Assembly: GCA_031409875.1 (NCBI GenBank)
Contig: JANNYB010000015.1
Span: 1 to 64,000, forward strand
Direction of reading: 5' to 3'
Origin: CALMEH01 sp031409875
GTDB taxonomy: Bacteria > Acidobacteriota > Blastocatellia > Pyrinomonadales > Pyrinomonadaceae
Length of the DNA: 64,000 nt
The translations under genes were made by a program, and so were the position numbers. This document shows, one piece after another, positions 42,158 through 51,295 of this stretch. Within the stretch, counting starts at the first letter, position 1; the number at the start of each line of letters is the position of its first letter. A model generated the notes under the pieces. The model was not told the DNA's origin, did no database searches, and was given only the letters and a program-made list of their open reading frames with translations.

Positions 42158-42252
42158 GTCAGAACCGCCTGCGGTAGCGGGCGGGTTTTCCGTTTGATTG
42201 AAAATCATCTTGACCAACGCTTGACCCGCCCGCTACCGCAGGCGGTTCTGAC
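42158..42252. repeat. Palindrome, PPAVAGG family, between exoprotein genes
   Basis: Arms GTCAGAACCGCCTGCGGTAG (42158 on) and inverse (to 42252), with a 35-base spacer. It lies in the 158 bases between the gene ending at 42291 and the gene starting at 42132. Confidence 0.9.
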
Positions 42253-42290
42253 ACACTCGAACAAACCCGTATATTGATTCTTTAACCGCC

Positions 42291-44030
42291 CTATTGCGCT
42301 ATAAAATCGAGATTTGTCAGTTCATCATTGACCGTTACAATCTGCGGCGCGAATTGAAATCGTTTCGAGCTAACGGAAACAATAACCGTTTGACCGACTT
42401 CGATTTCATCGAATCGGTAATAGCCGAACGCGCTCGTCCGCGTCATGCGGGTGTTGCCGCCCGCGTCGGTCAGATAAACAATGGCGTTCCTCAAGCCGTG
42501 TCCATTTGCGGCGAAGACACGCCCGCTGATTGACGCGGAAGCGGCGGTTGGCACGAGGGCGAAAAAGTAAGCTCCGCCTTGGTCTGCCGCTTGCGGGACG
42601 AGGCTGTCGCCGTCCGTCAACGGCGTAGAAACCGCGCTGTCGGACAAATTTGCGCCGGCGACTATTTTATCGCCGCTGATGGCAACGCTTTTGCCGAAAT
42701 TGTCGCCGTCCGCGCCGTCCGAAGCGAATAATTTCGCTTGCTGCGACCAAACCGTGCCGGAACGAGTGAAAACGTAAGCCGAGCCTTGCTCAGAAGTCGT
42801 GATGGTGTCATCTGAAACAGCCCCGATAACCACGGTGTCGCCGCTGATGCCGACGCTGTTGCCGAACAAATCGCCTTGCTCGCTGTCGGCGGCGGTTAAT
42901 TTCTGCTGCTGCGACCAGCTTGCGCCGGAACGAACGAAAATGTATGCCGAGCCGTTATTCAAGCTCGCTCCGGCATCATCCAGATACGCCCCGACAATCG
43001 CTGTATTGCCGCTGACACCGACGCTGTAACCGAAAGAGTCGTCCGCCGCGCCGTCTGAAGCGGTTAGTTTTTGCTGCAATGACCAAGTGGTGCCGGAACG
43101 AGTGAAAACGTATGCCGAGCCTTGACCGGCGTTCGATCCGATGGCATCTCGATAAACTCCGGCAATCGCGGTGTCGCCGCTGACGGCGACGCTCCAACCG
43201 AAATTGTCGTCCGCCGCGCCGTCTGAAGCGAATAATTTCGCTTGCTGCGACCAAGTTGTGCCGGAGCGGGTGAAAATATACGCCGAGCCTTGATTGCCCG
43301 CGGCGATGTCGTCAAACCAAGCCCCGACAATCACGGTGTCGCCGTCTATGCCGACGCTGATGCCGAAACTGTCGAGCATACTGCCGTCCGAAGCGATTAT
43401 TTCTTGCTCCTGCGACCAGCTTGTGCCGGAACGAACAAAAATATATGCCGAGCCTTGCGCTAAGGTCGAGCCGACGGTTTTAAGCCTCGCCCCGACAATC
43501 GCAGTATCGCCGCTGATGGCAACGCCGAAGCCGAATTGGTCGCCCGCCGCGCCGTTCGAGGCGACTAATTTTGCTTGCTGCGACCAAGCTGTGCCGGAAC
43601 GAACGAAAATGTATGCCGAGCCTTGATTGGTGTTTGCGTTGACATCACCAAGCCAAACCCCGACAATCGCGGTGTTGCCGCTGATGGCGATGCTCCAGCC
43701 GAAATTGTCGCCTGCCGCGCCGTCCGTGGCGGCGCGGCGGGCTTCCTGTATCCACGAACTGCCCAAGACGCGATTGATGTCAGCCGAGTTTTGATTGCTG
43801 TTTGCGCCGACATCATCCCGCTGCCCGTTTTCGCGGCGGGCGTTGTTGAATGCCTCCATCAAGCTGTCATATTGCCCGTTTTGTTGTAATTGTTCGATTG
43901 CCTCGTCGCCGCGCAGAGTCGGCAGCGAACTGTTTTCGCCTTGCACAAAATGCGCCGCCGCCGTCAACATCAACAGCGCGAAAAACGATTTGATTGATGC
44001 GCCAAGCGCGAATTTTGCTAATTTGTTCAT
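42291..44030 (-). CDS. Secreted FG-GAP repeat protein with shared C-terminal domain
   Basis: The product has about 579 residues. A signal region (FALLMLTAAAHFVQG) is followed by about eight FG-GAP-like repeats (about 75-470; typical unit DGAADDNFGWSVAVSGDTAI, GSAYVFTRSG), a seven- or eight-bladed propeller-like surface domain, and the same C-terminal domain as its neighbours (SISGRVFAANGHGLRNAIVY; FGYYRFDEIEVGQTVIVSV). ATG at 44030 was chosen for its AGGAG site; a longer frame would run through a PPAVAGG palindrome. Confidence 0.87.
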   Translation of the reverse strand: MNKLAKFALGASIKSFFALLMLTAAAHFVQGENSSLPTLRGDEAIEQLQQNGQYDSLMEAFNNARRENGQRDDVGANSNQNSADINRVLGSSWIQEARRAATDGAAGDNFGWSIAISGNTAIVGVWLGDVNANTNQGSAYIFVRSGTAWSQQAKLVASNGAAGDQFGFGVAISGDTAIVGARLKTVGSTLAQGSAYIFVRSGTSWSQEQEIIASDGSMLDSFGISVGIDGDTVIVGAWFDDIAAGNQGSAYIFTRSGTTWSQQAKLFASDGAADDNFGWSVAVSGDTAIAGVYRDAIGSNAGQGSAYVFTRSGTTWSLQQKLTASDGAADDSFGYSVGVSGNTAIVGAYLDDAGASLNNGSAYIFVRSGASWSQQQKLTAADSEQGDLFGNSVGISGDTVVIGAVSDDTITTSEQGSAYVFTRSGTVWSQQAKLFASDGADGDNFGKSVAISGDKIVAGANLSDSAVSTPLTDGDSLVPQAADQGGAYFFALVPTAASASISGRVFAANGHGLRNAIVYLTDAGGNTRMTRTSAFGYYRFDEIEVGQTVIVSVSSKRFQFAPQIVTVNDELTNLDFIAQ

Positions 44031-44052
44031 TTTATTTTCTCCTTTTCGCAAA

Positions 44053-44145
44053 GTCAGAACCGTCTGCGGTAGCGGGCGGGTTTTCTCTGACTGCGAAACT
44101 CCCTTACCAACGCTTAACCCGCCCGCTATCGCAGGCGGTTCTGAC
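44053..44145. repeat. Palindrome, PPAVAGG family, 3' to the CheY-like gene
   Basis: Arms GTCAGAACCGTCTGCGGTAG and inverse. It shares with 42158-42252 a central ACCAACGCTT, showing common descent. The last residues of the receiver gene (CQNRLR) are encoded by its right arm. Confidence 0.9.
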
Positions 44146-44488
44146 AATTTCTTTCAATAATCTCTCGAATATCAAAAAGATTTTCCTTCACAACATAATT
44201 TGAAACGCCCGACAAACGCGCCGCTTCTTTTGTTTTTGCATCTGCGTAATCGGTAACGACACAAATATTTGCATCGGGAAATGCACCGATTATTTCGAGG
44301 CTTGCCGTAATGCCGTCAACCTGCGGCATTTTCAAATCCATCAAAACCAAATCCGGCTGAAACTCCGTGTAAATTGCCAAAGCGTCTGCGCCGTCCGCAC
44401 ATTCGGCGATTTCATCCGTCAGGTCGCGGACAATGCTGATAATCAATCGCCGCATTTCGGCATTGTCGTCAACTATCAAGAGTTTCAT
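44126..44488 (-). CDS. Single-domain response regulator (CheY-like receiver)
   Basis: The product has about 120 residues and one receiver domain: acidic pair VDDN near the start, phospho-acceptor Asp in DLVLMDLKMPQVDG, a Thr in CVVTDYADA and a conserved Lys in YVVKENLF. No output domain is present, so it signals by protein contact. The chosen start (44488) has GAGG nine bases upstream; an ATG at 44503 would add five residues. It lies just downstream of the CSLREA exoprotein gene on the same strand. The C-terminus (CQNRLR) comes from a palindrome arm. Confidence 0.85.
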   Translation of the reverse strand: MKLLIVDDNAEMRRLIISIVRDLTDEIAECADGADALAIYTEFQPDLVLMDLKMPQVDGITASLEIIGAFPDANICVVTDYADAKTKEAARLSGVSNYVVKENLFDIREIIERNCQNRLR

Positions 44489-44508
44489 ATCGGAAAACCT
44501 CATATCGT

Positions 44509-47049
44509 TTATTGTTCCTGCGCGATAAAATCCAGATTTGTCAGTTCCTCCGACACGGAAACGACTTGCGGCGCGAACTGAAATCGTTTTGAACTGACGG
44601 AAATAATGACCGTTTGCCCGACTTCAATTTCCGTAAAACTGTAATAGCCGAACGCGCCTGTCAACGCAGTTCGGCTGTTGCCGTTTTGGTCAACCAGCGT
44701 GACGCGGGCGTTTCGCAAACCTCTGCCGTCGGTGGTGAGAATTCTGCCCGCGATTGAAATTGCCGCCGCCACGACTGCTTGCGCTTCAAACGCGCCGATG
44801 TCCGAACCGTCGCCGCTTGCCGCGTTTGTTATCGAAGGCAAATCCATCGGGCGATTTAAGCCGCGCCCATCCAACGAACAGCCGAAACAATTACCTTTGT
44901 CCAGAGCCGGAGACGAGTTGGAATTGATGGCGTGCGTCGGAACTGTGCCGCCGATGAGAGCGAGCGGAGAGAGCAACGGGTCGAGAACGGCTTGCGGCGA
45001 GAAATCGGTTTTGCCGCCGCCGATTATTTCGGCAAACGGATTGCTGCCCGTCTGGTCGCCGGTCTGGTTAAAGCCGGTTACCGTGCCGCGATTGCCGATC
45101 AGGTTGTAGCCGTTTGACGTGAACGCGCCGATGACATCGGGCGAGAATGAGTTGTTGCGGTTGGCGGCGATGATCGAGTTGCGAACTGTCACTGTGCCAC
45201 TCGTCCAAAAACCGCTCGCGCTCAGCGTGGTGGCTGGAACTTCGTTGTCGGTGATCGTGCTGTTGATGAGATTGACAGGTGCGCCGCCGCTGCTAGCGAT
45301 GCCACCGCCGCCGTTGGCTGCGCCGGCGGTCACGCGGTTGCCGCTGATTGTCGAATTGATAACCGTCAGTGTGCCGGAATTATCAATCCCGCCGCCTCTG
45401 CCGGTAGAGGTGTTACTGCTGACGGTGCTGTGATAGACGTTCATCGTGCTGCCGATGAAGTTGCGAAGCCCGCCGCCGATGTTATTGGAGACGTTTCCCG
45501 TCACGTGGACAAAGGAAAGCGTCATTGTCCCGCTGACGTTGCCGATTCCGCCGCCGCCGCTGCTTATCAGGTTGCCGCCCGTAACGGTCATCCCTGACAA
45601 ACTGACGATGCCGAAAGAGTTATTTACAAAGACGCGGCTGGTCGTGCTGGCGGCAGCGGTGTTTTGAATGGTCAAAGCGTTGGCGGTCGTTCCGACAAAG
45701 GAGATATTTTTGACAATTTCGATTTGTCCGCCGCTCAAACTGATGGTGCGGGCGATGCCGCCGGACATAAAGTATGAATTACCGAAAAAGTCGGGGTCGA
45801 AGATGACGAACGAGCCTGCCGGAACTGCCGCAAAAGTGTCGCGCAAACTGCCCGCGCCGTTGTTTGCCAGAGCAAAGCCGCCTTGCAGATCATTGACATA
45901 CGGCAGATGCTCGAACGCGCCGATGTCTGACGAATTGCCGCCCGTCGTCGTCGGCGTAACGCCGCCCTCGTCAAACGGGCGAGCTACGCCGCGAAAATCG
46001 GTCGTTACGCCGTTTGCGCCGTTGTCAATCGCTGGGGACGCGACGGGAAACCGCCGCAAAGCGTGAGTCGGAACGCCGCCGCCGTAATTGCCCAAAGGAA
46101 AGACGAGCGGGTTGATTTGGGCGGTCGAATCGCCCGACTGGTCGTTGTTCACGCCGTTGGTAAAACCGTTTCCGGCGGGAGCGTTGCCGATGATGTTGTA
46201 GCCGTCGGAGGTGAAGGTGCCGGGGTTGGGGAAGCGGTTGACATCGGGCGTGGTCGGGTTGTTGCGGTTGGCGGCGATAATTGTGTTGCGAACGGTGATT
46301 GCGCCGGCGAACCTGAAAATGCCGCTTGCGCTGGCTGCGCCGCCGGCGGCTTCGTTGTCGGTGATGGTGCAGTTAGTGATGGTCACTGAAACGCCCGCCG
46401 ACCAAATGCCGCCGCCGTTGGCACTGCCGCTCGTCACACGGTTGCCGCTGATAGTCGAGTTGGTGACGGTCAGCGTGCCGGTGTTTTCAATTCCGCCGCC
46501 TCTCAGGCTGCTGTTAACCGTGTTGTTGCTGATGGTTGAATTGATGACGGTCAGCGTGCCGGAGTTTTCAATGCCGCCGCCTCCGCCGCCGACGTTGTTT
46601 GTCAAGTGGACACCCGTCAGCGTCAGCGTCCCGCCGTTGGAAATGCCGCCGCCGACGTTGTTGGTGTTGCCGCCCGTGATGGTCATTCCCGACAACCCGA
46701 CGGTAAAGCCGGAATTGATTTGAAAGACGCGGCTGGTGAGGCTGTTGGCGGCAATATTGCGAACGGTCAGCAAATTTGCCGCGCTGCCCGTAACAATCAG
46801 ATTCTTGGCAATCAAGAGTTGACCGTTGACGCGGATAATCTGCGTGGTGTCGAACAGCGGCGCGGCAAATGTTATCGTGTTGCCCGACGCGGCAACGGCA
46901 ATCGCTTCGCGCAAAGAGCAATCGGCATCGCAAACACCGTCGTTGGTGTCGGCGGTTTTCGTCACGACTTGCTGCGCCTGCGCCGTCAACGAAACACAAA
47001 AAACTAACAGCAAACTGCACAAAGAAAGTTGAAACAAAGATTTTTTCAT
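44509..47049 (-). CDS. CSLREA-type beta-helix exoprotein with shared C-terminal domain
   Basis: The product has 846 residues. A signal peptide (SLCSLLLVFCVSLTAQA) is followed by a CSLREA motif (TNDGVCDADCSLREAIAVA) and a right-handed beta-helix of many repeats (NSTISNNTV, GGGIENTGTLTV, GNNTITFAAP), as in Pmp-like autotransporter passengers, then a second similar block. The C-terminal about 80 residues (SIAGRILTTDGRGLRNARVT; FGYYSFTEIEVGQTVIISV) are the shared domain. It starts the operon-like run toward the receiver gene at 44488. Confidence 0.88.
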   Translation of the reverse strand: MKKSLFQLSLCSLLLVFCVSLTAQAQQVVTKTADTNDGVCDADCSLREAIAVAASGNTITFAAPLFDTTQIIRVNGQLLIAKNLIVTGSAANLLTVRNIAANSLTSRVFQINSGFTVGLSGMTITGGNTNNVGGGISNGGTLTLTGVHLTNNVGGGGGGIENSGTLTVINSTISNNTVNSSLRGGGIENTGTLTVTNSTISGNRVTSGSANGGGIWSAGVSVTITNCTITDNEAAGGAASASGIFRFAGAITVRNTIIAANRNNPTTPDVNRFPNPGTFTSDGYNIIGNAPAGNGFTNGVNNDQSGDSTAQINPLVFPLGNYGGGVPTHALRRFPVASPAIDNGANGVTTDFRGVARPFDEGGVTPTTTGGNSSDIGAFEHLPYVNDLQGGFALANNGAGSLRDTFAAVPAGSFVIFDPDFFGNSYFMSGGIARTISLSGGQIEIVKNISFVGTTANALTIQNTAAASTTSRVFVNNSFGIVSLSGMTVTGGNLISSGGGGIGNVSGTMTLSFVHVTGNVSNNIGGGLRNFIGSTMNVYHSTVSSNTSTGRGGGIDNSGTLTVINSTISGNRVTAGAANGGGGIASSGGAPVNLINSTITDNEVPATTLSASGFWTSGTVTVRNSIIAANRNNSFSPDVIGAFTSNGYNLIGNRGTVTGFNQTGDQTGSNPFAEIIGGGKTDFSPQAVLDPLLSPLALIGGTVPTHAINSNSSPALDKGNCFGCSLDGRGLNRPMDLPSITNAASGDGSDIGAFEAQAVVAAAISIAGRILTTDGRGLRNARVTLVDQNGNSRTALTGAFGYYSFTEIEVGQTVIISVSSKRFQFAPQVVSVSEELTNLDFIAQEQ

Positions 47050-47144
47050 ATTAGTCGAGCCTCTGCTATCTATTGTTATCGGAAAGATTAGTGGATGGAA
47101 TGGAGAAAACTACCCAATTTGATATGGGGAGAAATACCCATTTT

Positions 47145-47291
47145 GACTGGAGCGCAAGCGTCCCCGCTTGCAATGAGCGTCCGCTTCGGGCGCGAAAAAG
47201 CCTTTGCGTTTATTCAACTTGAATTCACGCAAACGCCGTTACGTCGCTGAAAAGCGCGACGTTTGCAAGCGGGGACGCTTGCGCTCCAGTC
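47145..47291. repeat. Palindrome, GACTGGAGCGCAAGCG family, copy 3
   Basis: Same arms as 9595-9787, with an almost identical inner part (AATGAGCGTCCGCTTCGGG). It lies in the 249-base gap between the NarL-like regulator stop and the CSLREA gene start. No gene is seen in 47050-47298. Confidence 0.88.
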
Positions 47292-47298
47292 GTTTTTT

Positions 47299-47931
47299 CT
47301 AAAACAATTTTTCTTTATTTTCGAGAGCGAATTTCAACAAGGCTTTGTTGCCGTGAAGGTCGAGTTTGAGTGAGATGTTTTCGCGGTGTCTTTCAACGGT
47401 GCGGACGCTGATAAAGAGTTTTTCGGCGATTTCGCGGCTCGATTTATATTCGCCGATGAGCGATAAAATGCGTTTTTCGCTTGGCGTAAGTGAATCAATC
47501 AAATCGGGTTTCGAGCGTTTCAACAAAAATTTCGTCAACGGCTGGCTGAAAAAACTTTCGCCTTGGCAGACGGTTTTGACGGCGTGAACAATATCCTCCA
47601 TCGCGCTGTCTTTCAACACAAAACCTTTCACGCCCAAGTTCAAAGCCGCGTTAAAAAGCGTTTCGTTTTTGTGCATCGTCAGGAAAATTATTTCGGTTGA
47701 GATTTTTTCGGATTTTAATTCGGTCGCCACTTCAAAACCGCCTTTTTCGGGCATATCAATATCTAAAACGGCGACATCGGGCAAAGTTTCCCGAATCATC
47801 GCCAAAGCCTTTGCGCCGTTTTCAGCTTCGCCGACGATTTCGATATTTTCTTCTAATCTCAAAAGCTGCGCCAAACCGCTCCGAAAAATCGGATGGTCGT
47901 CGGCGATGACAATGCGGATTTGGTCGCTCAT
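47299..47931 (-). CDS. NarL/FixJ-family response regulator
   Basis: The product has 210 residues. The receiver (about 4-120) has IADDHPIFRSGLAQLL, the phospho-acceptor Asp in DVAVLDIDMPEKGG, and FLTMHKNE. The LuxR helix-turn-helix (about 145-205) contains LTPSEKRILSLIGEYKSSRE and ISVRTVERHRENI. The start at 47931 (MSDQIRIVIADD) fits the family better than the longer option. The propeller histidine kinase lies 227 bases upstream on the same strand and is the likely partner, HisKA_3 kinases usually pairing with NarL types. Confidence 0.92.
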   Translation of the reverse strand: MSDQIRIVIADDHPIFRSGLAQLLRLEENIEIVGEAENGAKALAMIRETLPDVAVLDIDMPEKGGFEVATELKSEKISTEIIFLTMHKNETLFNAALNLGVKGFVLKDSAMEDIVHAVKTVCQGESFFSQPLTKFLLKRSKPDLIDSLTPSEKRILSLIGEYKSSREIAEKLFISVRTVERHRENISLKLDLHGNKALLKFALENKEKLF

Positions 47932-47947
47932 TTTTTGCAAGTTTTTC

Positions 47948-48146
47948 GTCGCCAAAGGCGACCAACATTATAGCCTATGGTGAAGGCGTTTCGCCGAAAC
48001 CATAGGTGTTTGACAACGATTCAGACCGTCGCTGAAGGCGACGAATATCTTCTGTCCGTTGTTCGTCGCCTTCAGCGACGGAATCGGTTTCATCGCTGAC
48101 CCAGCGATTCTCGCTGGGCTATAATGTTGGTCGCCTTCAGCGACGG
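47948..48146. repeat. Complex palindrome cluster (GTCGCCTTCAGCGAC family)
   Basis: Outer arms GGCGACCAACATTATAGCC (near 47957) and inverse (near 48116) enclose two inner inverted pairs. It fills the gap between the kinase stop and the response-regulator start and could regulate read-through between the two. Confidence 0.82.
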
Positions 48147-48158
48147 AATCGCGTAAAT

Positions 48159-51100
48159 TTATGTTTTATCAATCGCCACAAAAACTTTTGTGCCTTTGCC
48201 TTTTTCCGATTTTATCGAAATTTTGCCGCCCAAGATGCGGACTCTCTCTTCCATTCCAATCAAACCGAAACCTGATTTGCCGTGAATATTCGATTTTTCA
48301 ATCGCAAAACCTTTGCCGTTATCTTGCACTAAAAGTTCGATTTTGTCATCTTTTCGGCTCACCGAAACTTTGGCTTTTGACGCTTCGGAATGTTTCAAAA
48401 TATTGCTCAAACTTTCCTGCACGATACGATAAAAATTTATTTCGTCTTCGGGCGAAAAAACGCCGTCCAAAGAATCAATTTCGTATTTAAATTCAATCTC
48501 CGAAGACTCCGAAACCTGTTCCAATATTTCCTCAATCGCGCTCGTCAATCCCAATCTTTCAAGCTGTGAAGGTCGCAAATAATATGCAATTTCACGCGCT
48601 TGATTGATAGCTTCGCCCGATGATGCGGAAATTTCGCCAAGTTGTTCGTTGGCGATTTCAAGATTATTCGCCTTTGTGCCGAGAAACGCACGATTTTTGA
48701 TAATCAGCAAGGTTTGCCCCAAACCGTCGTGCAATTCGCCCGCGATGCGTTTGCGTTCGGCTTCCTGCGATTCGATAAGTTGGCGCGAAAATCTCTGTTG
48801 CTGTTCGCGTGTTTTTTCAAGGCGGAAAAGTCTGATTCGATAAAACAACATCAGCGCGACAATCAACAAAATCGAAACCAGCAAGATAAACCAAGGCTTT
48901 TTCCAAATCGGGTTCGACAAAACCGTTATATTTTTGCTCGCCAGTTGTTCGTTCCAAATTCCATTTGTCGTTGAAGCCGTTACCAAAAAACGATAATTTC
49001 CGGCGGGAAGTTGTGTGTAATAAGCCTCGCGGCGCGTGCCGACTTCAATCCAATCTTTATCGAAACCTTCGAGTTTATATTTAAATTTCACCTGTTCCGG
49101 CTTTGTAAAATTCAATCCCGTATAATGAATTTCCAAGTTTTCTTTGTCGGCAGGAACTTCGATTTGCGACTGTGATTCGATTTGTTTTCCGCCAAGAAAA
49201 ACGTCTTCGATATAAACGGGCGGCGGCGGTAAATCGCTAAATTTCGGGTCAATCACGATTACGCCTTGAATCGAAGGAAACCAAAATCTGCCGTCGCTCG
49301 CTTGCCAACCGGCGGGAAAATTTCCGCCGTTGCCTTCGCTAGTTTGCATTCCGTCCGAAACGCCGTAAGTCGCGCAGGCGATTGTTTTTATTTTGCCGTT
49401 GCTTAAATCGTTCAACGCCGAGCGCGAAATGACCGACACGCCGCGATTTCCCAACAGCCAAAAATTGTCTTTTTCGTCAACGATTATGCGCGAAACGATG
49501 TCCTCATACATTCCTTCGCGGGTGGTGATTGCAAAAAATTTGCCGTCCTTAAAACGATTCAAACCGCCGCCGTAAGTTCCAAACCACAAAACGCCGTCGC
49601 GGTCTTCGTAGATGTCGCGGACATTATCGTTTGATAAACCGTCTTTGCCCAAAAACACAGTAAAAATGCCGTCTTTATAACGACTCGCGCCGTTCACCGC
49701 GCCAAACCAAACTGCGCCTTCGCGGTCTTCGATTATTGTTTGAATTTTTGTATGGATATAATTGCTTTGCGGCGAAATGATTTCGCGCTTTCCGTCTCGA
49801 ACGATGAACAAACCTTCATCATTTTGAAAATAAAACGTGCCTCGACTGTCTTCAAAAACTCTTTCGGAAGTAATGCCGGATTCTTTGGAAAAATCGGTAA
49901 AAACGCCGTTTTTGTAGGCAGATATTTTTCCGCCTTGCGCTGAAAAGCAAATCGTTCCGTCTTTGCCTTGAAATGCCGAAACGTGATTTCCTTTTAAAAC
50001 AATTTCAAATTTTCCGGCTTGAAATTTGTATAAATTATCTGCGCCAATCCAGAGATTTTTGTCGCGGTCTTCAAAAACAAAATACGCATCATTATCGGTC
50101 AAACCATCAGCTTTGGCGTAAGTTCGCGCCGTTTGCTGTTTATATTTGAGTAAGCCTTTGCCGGTAGTTCCAATCCACAAATTTCCTTCGCGGTCAGCCG
50201 TCATCAGCCGAAAGCGTCCAAACTTTTCCGCATCGTCAATCAGCAGTTTCGTGTCAGAACAGAGAGCGGTAGCGACCTGCTTTTGTTCAATCTCCGAGCA
50301 GGTCGCTACCGCTCTCTGTTCTGACTTGTAACGATAAATTTTATTTTCCGATTTCAGAAAAAAACTGCCGTCAATATTTTCAACGAAGTTGAAATTCGCG
50401 TCCGTTTTCTGCAACAGCGACACAAATCCGCCGTTTTCAAATCGCGCCAAAACCGTATTTCCGACAAGCCAAATCCGCTTTTTGCCGTCAATAAAAATCT
50501 TTACGGTCGAAGGCACGAGATTTCCTTGCGGAGCTTTAGTTTTCGGAAATAAATCGTAAAAAGGAAACACAGAAAACGCACCGTTTTTGTATTGATAAAG
50601 CGCGTTCGCCGTCGAAATCCAAATACTTCCCGCATCATCGCGGACAATCGAGCCAACGACAGGGTTTTCTTCGTTCGGCAAAGGAATTTTCTCAGCCGTA
50701 AAGTTCCCCGAAGCGTCCGCCGTGTATTTTTTCAAACCTTCGCCGCTCGGAATCAAAATTGCGTCTGATTCATCAACACAAATAAAAAAAATCGCCGCTC
50801 GCGGCAGTATCGGCGGTTCTAAAACGGACGTGAAAATTTCGTCTTTGTAAGAAATCAGATTGCCGCTCTGCGTGCCAATCCAAAGCGTGCCGTTTTTGTC
50901 TTCGTAAAGCGCGGTAATGCGGTTCGATTTTATTGCCGGAGCGTTGATGGTGTTAAAGATTTTGAATTTTATGCCGTCAAAACGCACCAAACCGCCGAAT
51001 GTTCCAAACCAAATATAACCGTCTTTGGCTTGCAAAATCGCGGTTATACTGTTTTGCGGCAAACCGTTTTCCGTCGTCCAAAGCTCAGACCGATATTGCG

Positions 51101-51203
51101 CGTTTATCGAACAGACAAACAAAAAAACGCACAAAAGAAATGCGCCGCCAAACAGTTTTGCAGTCTGTTTCAGTAAAATGGAGTTTATTTGCAACCTATA
51201 CAA
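48159..51203 (-). CDS. Hybrid two-component sensor: beta-propeller plus HisKA_3 kinase
   Basis: The product has 1014 residues. A signal anchor (about 15-35) is followed by two-component-regulator propeller repeats (about 36-610; WTTENGLPQNSITAILQAKD, GYIWFGTFGGLVRFDG), a Y_Y_Y domain (LEIHYTGLNFTKPEQVKFKY), one membrane helix (about 745-765) and a HisKA_3/HATPase_c kinase: ERKRIAGELHDGLGQTLLII with the phospho-His, and NGKGFAIEKS. Residues about 295-320 (EQRAVATCSEIEQKQVATAL) are an in-frame palindrome insert. This is the Y_Y_Y-type periplasmic sensor that usually works with NarL regulators. Confidence 0.92.
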   Translation of the reverse strand: MYRLQINSILLKQTAKLFGGAFLLCVFLFVCSINAQYRSELWTTENGLPQNSITAILQAKDGYIWFGTFGGLVRFDGIKFKIFNTINAPAIKSNRITALYEDKNGTLWIGTQSGNLISYKDEIFTSVLEPPILPRAAIFFICVDESDAILIPSGEGLKKYTADASGNFTAEKIPLPNEENPVVGSIVRDDAGSIWISTANALYQYKNGAFSVFPFYDLFPKTKAPQGNLVPSTVKIFIDGKKRIWLVGNTVLARFENGGFVSLLQKTDANFNFVENIDGSFFLKSENKIYRYKSEQRAVATCSEIEQKQVATALCSDTKLLIDDAEKFGRFRLMTADREGNLWIGTTGKGLLKYKQQTARTYAKADGLTDNDAYFVFEDRDKNLWIGADNLYKFQAGKFEIVLKGNHVSAFQGKDGTICFSAQGGKISAYKNGVFTDFSKESGITSERVFEDSRGTFYFQNDEGLFIVRDGKREIISPQSNYIHTKIQTIIEDREGAVWFGAVNGASRYKDGIFTVFLGKDGLSNDNVRDIYEDRDGVLWFGTYGGGLNRFKDGKFFAITTREGMYEDIVSRIIVDEKDNFWLLGNRGVSVISRSALNDLSNGKIKTIACATYGVSDGMQTSEGNGGNFPAGWQASDGRFWFPSIQGVIVIDPKFSDLPPPPVYIEDVFLGGKQIESQSQIEVPADKENLEIHYTGLNFTKPEQVKFKYKLEGFDKDWIEVGTRREAYYTQLPAGNYRFLVTASTTNGIWNEQLASKNITVLSNPIWKKPWFILLVSILLIVALMLFYRIRLFRLEKTREQQQRFSRQLIESQEAERKRIAGELHDGLGQTLLIIKNRAFLGTKANNLEIANEQLGEISASSGEAINQAREIAYYLRPSQLERLGLTSAIEEILEQVSESSEIEFKYEIDSLDGVFSPEDEINFYRIVQESLSNILKHSEASKAKVSVSRKDDKIELLVQDNGKGFAIEKSNIHGKSGFGLIGMEERVRILGGKISIKSEKGKGTKVFVAIDKT
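50253..50325. repeat. In-frame 73-bp palindrome inside the sensor kinase gene
   Basis: Arms GTCAGAACAGAGAGCGGTAG (50253-50280) and inverse (50298-50325) are 28-bp perfect, with a 17-base loop. It encodes SEQRAVATC...ATALCSD in frame within the propeller and resembles the PPAVAGG family in its ends (GTCAGAAC) and GCGGTAGCG core. Confidence 0.9.
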
Positions 51204-51295
51204 AATAAAATTTTATCTCGAATTTAGAGCAATTTTATTTTGAATATCGAAAATCTTCAAATCTGTAAGTTAAAAATCAGTCGTGAAACAAAATT

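Noticed and set aside
44031..44147. Longer start of the FG-GAP protein (MSEPPAIAGG...)
   Set aside because: The extra residues are encoded by a PPAVAGG palindrome and lack a ribosome site; ATG at 44030 has AGGAG and a signal peptide.
44678..46723. Open frames opposite the CSLREA exoprotein gene
   Set aside because: They mirror the repeated Gly/Thr/Asn coding sequence and give Pro/Leu/Val-rich low-complexity products; the minus-strand gene has a signal peptide and domain repeats.
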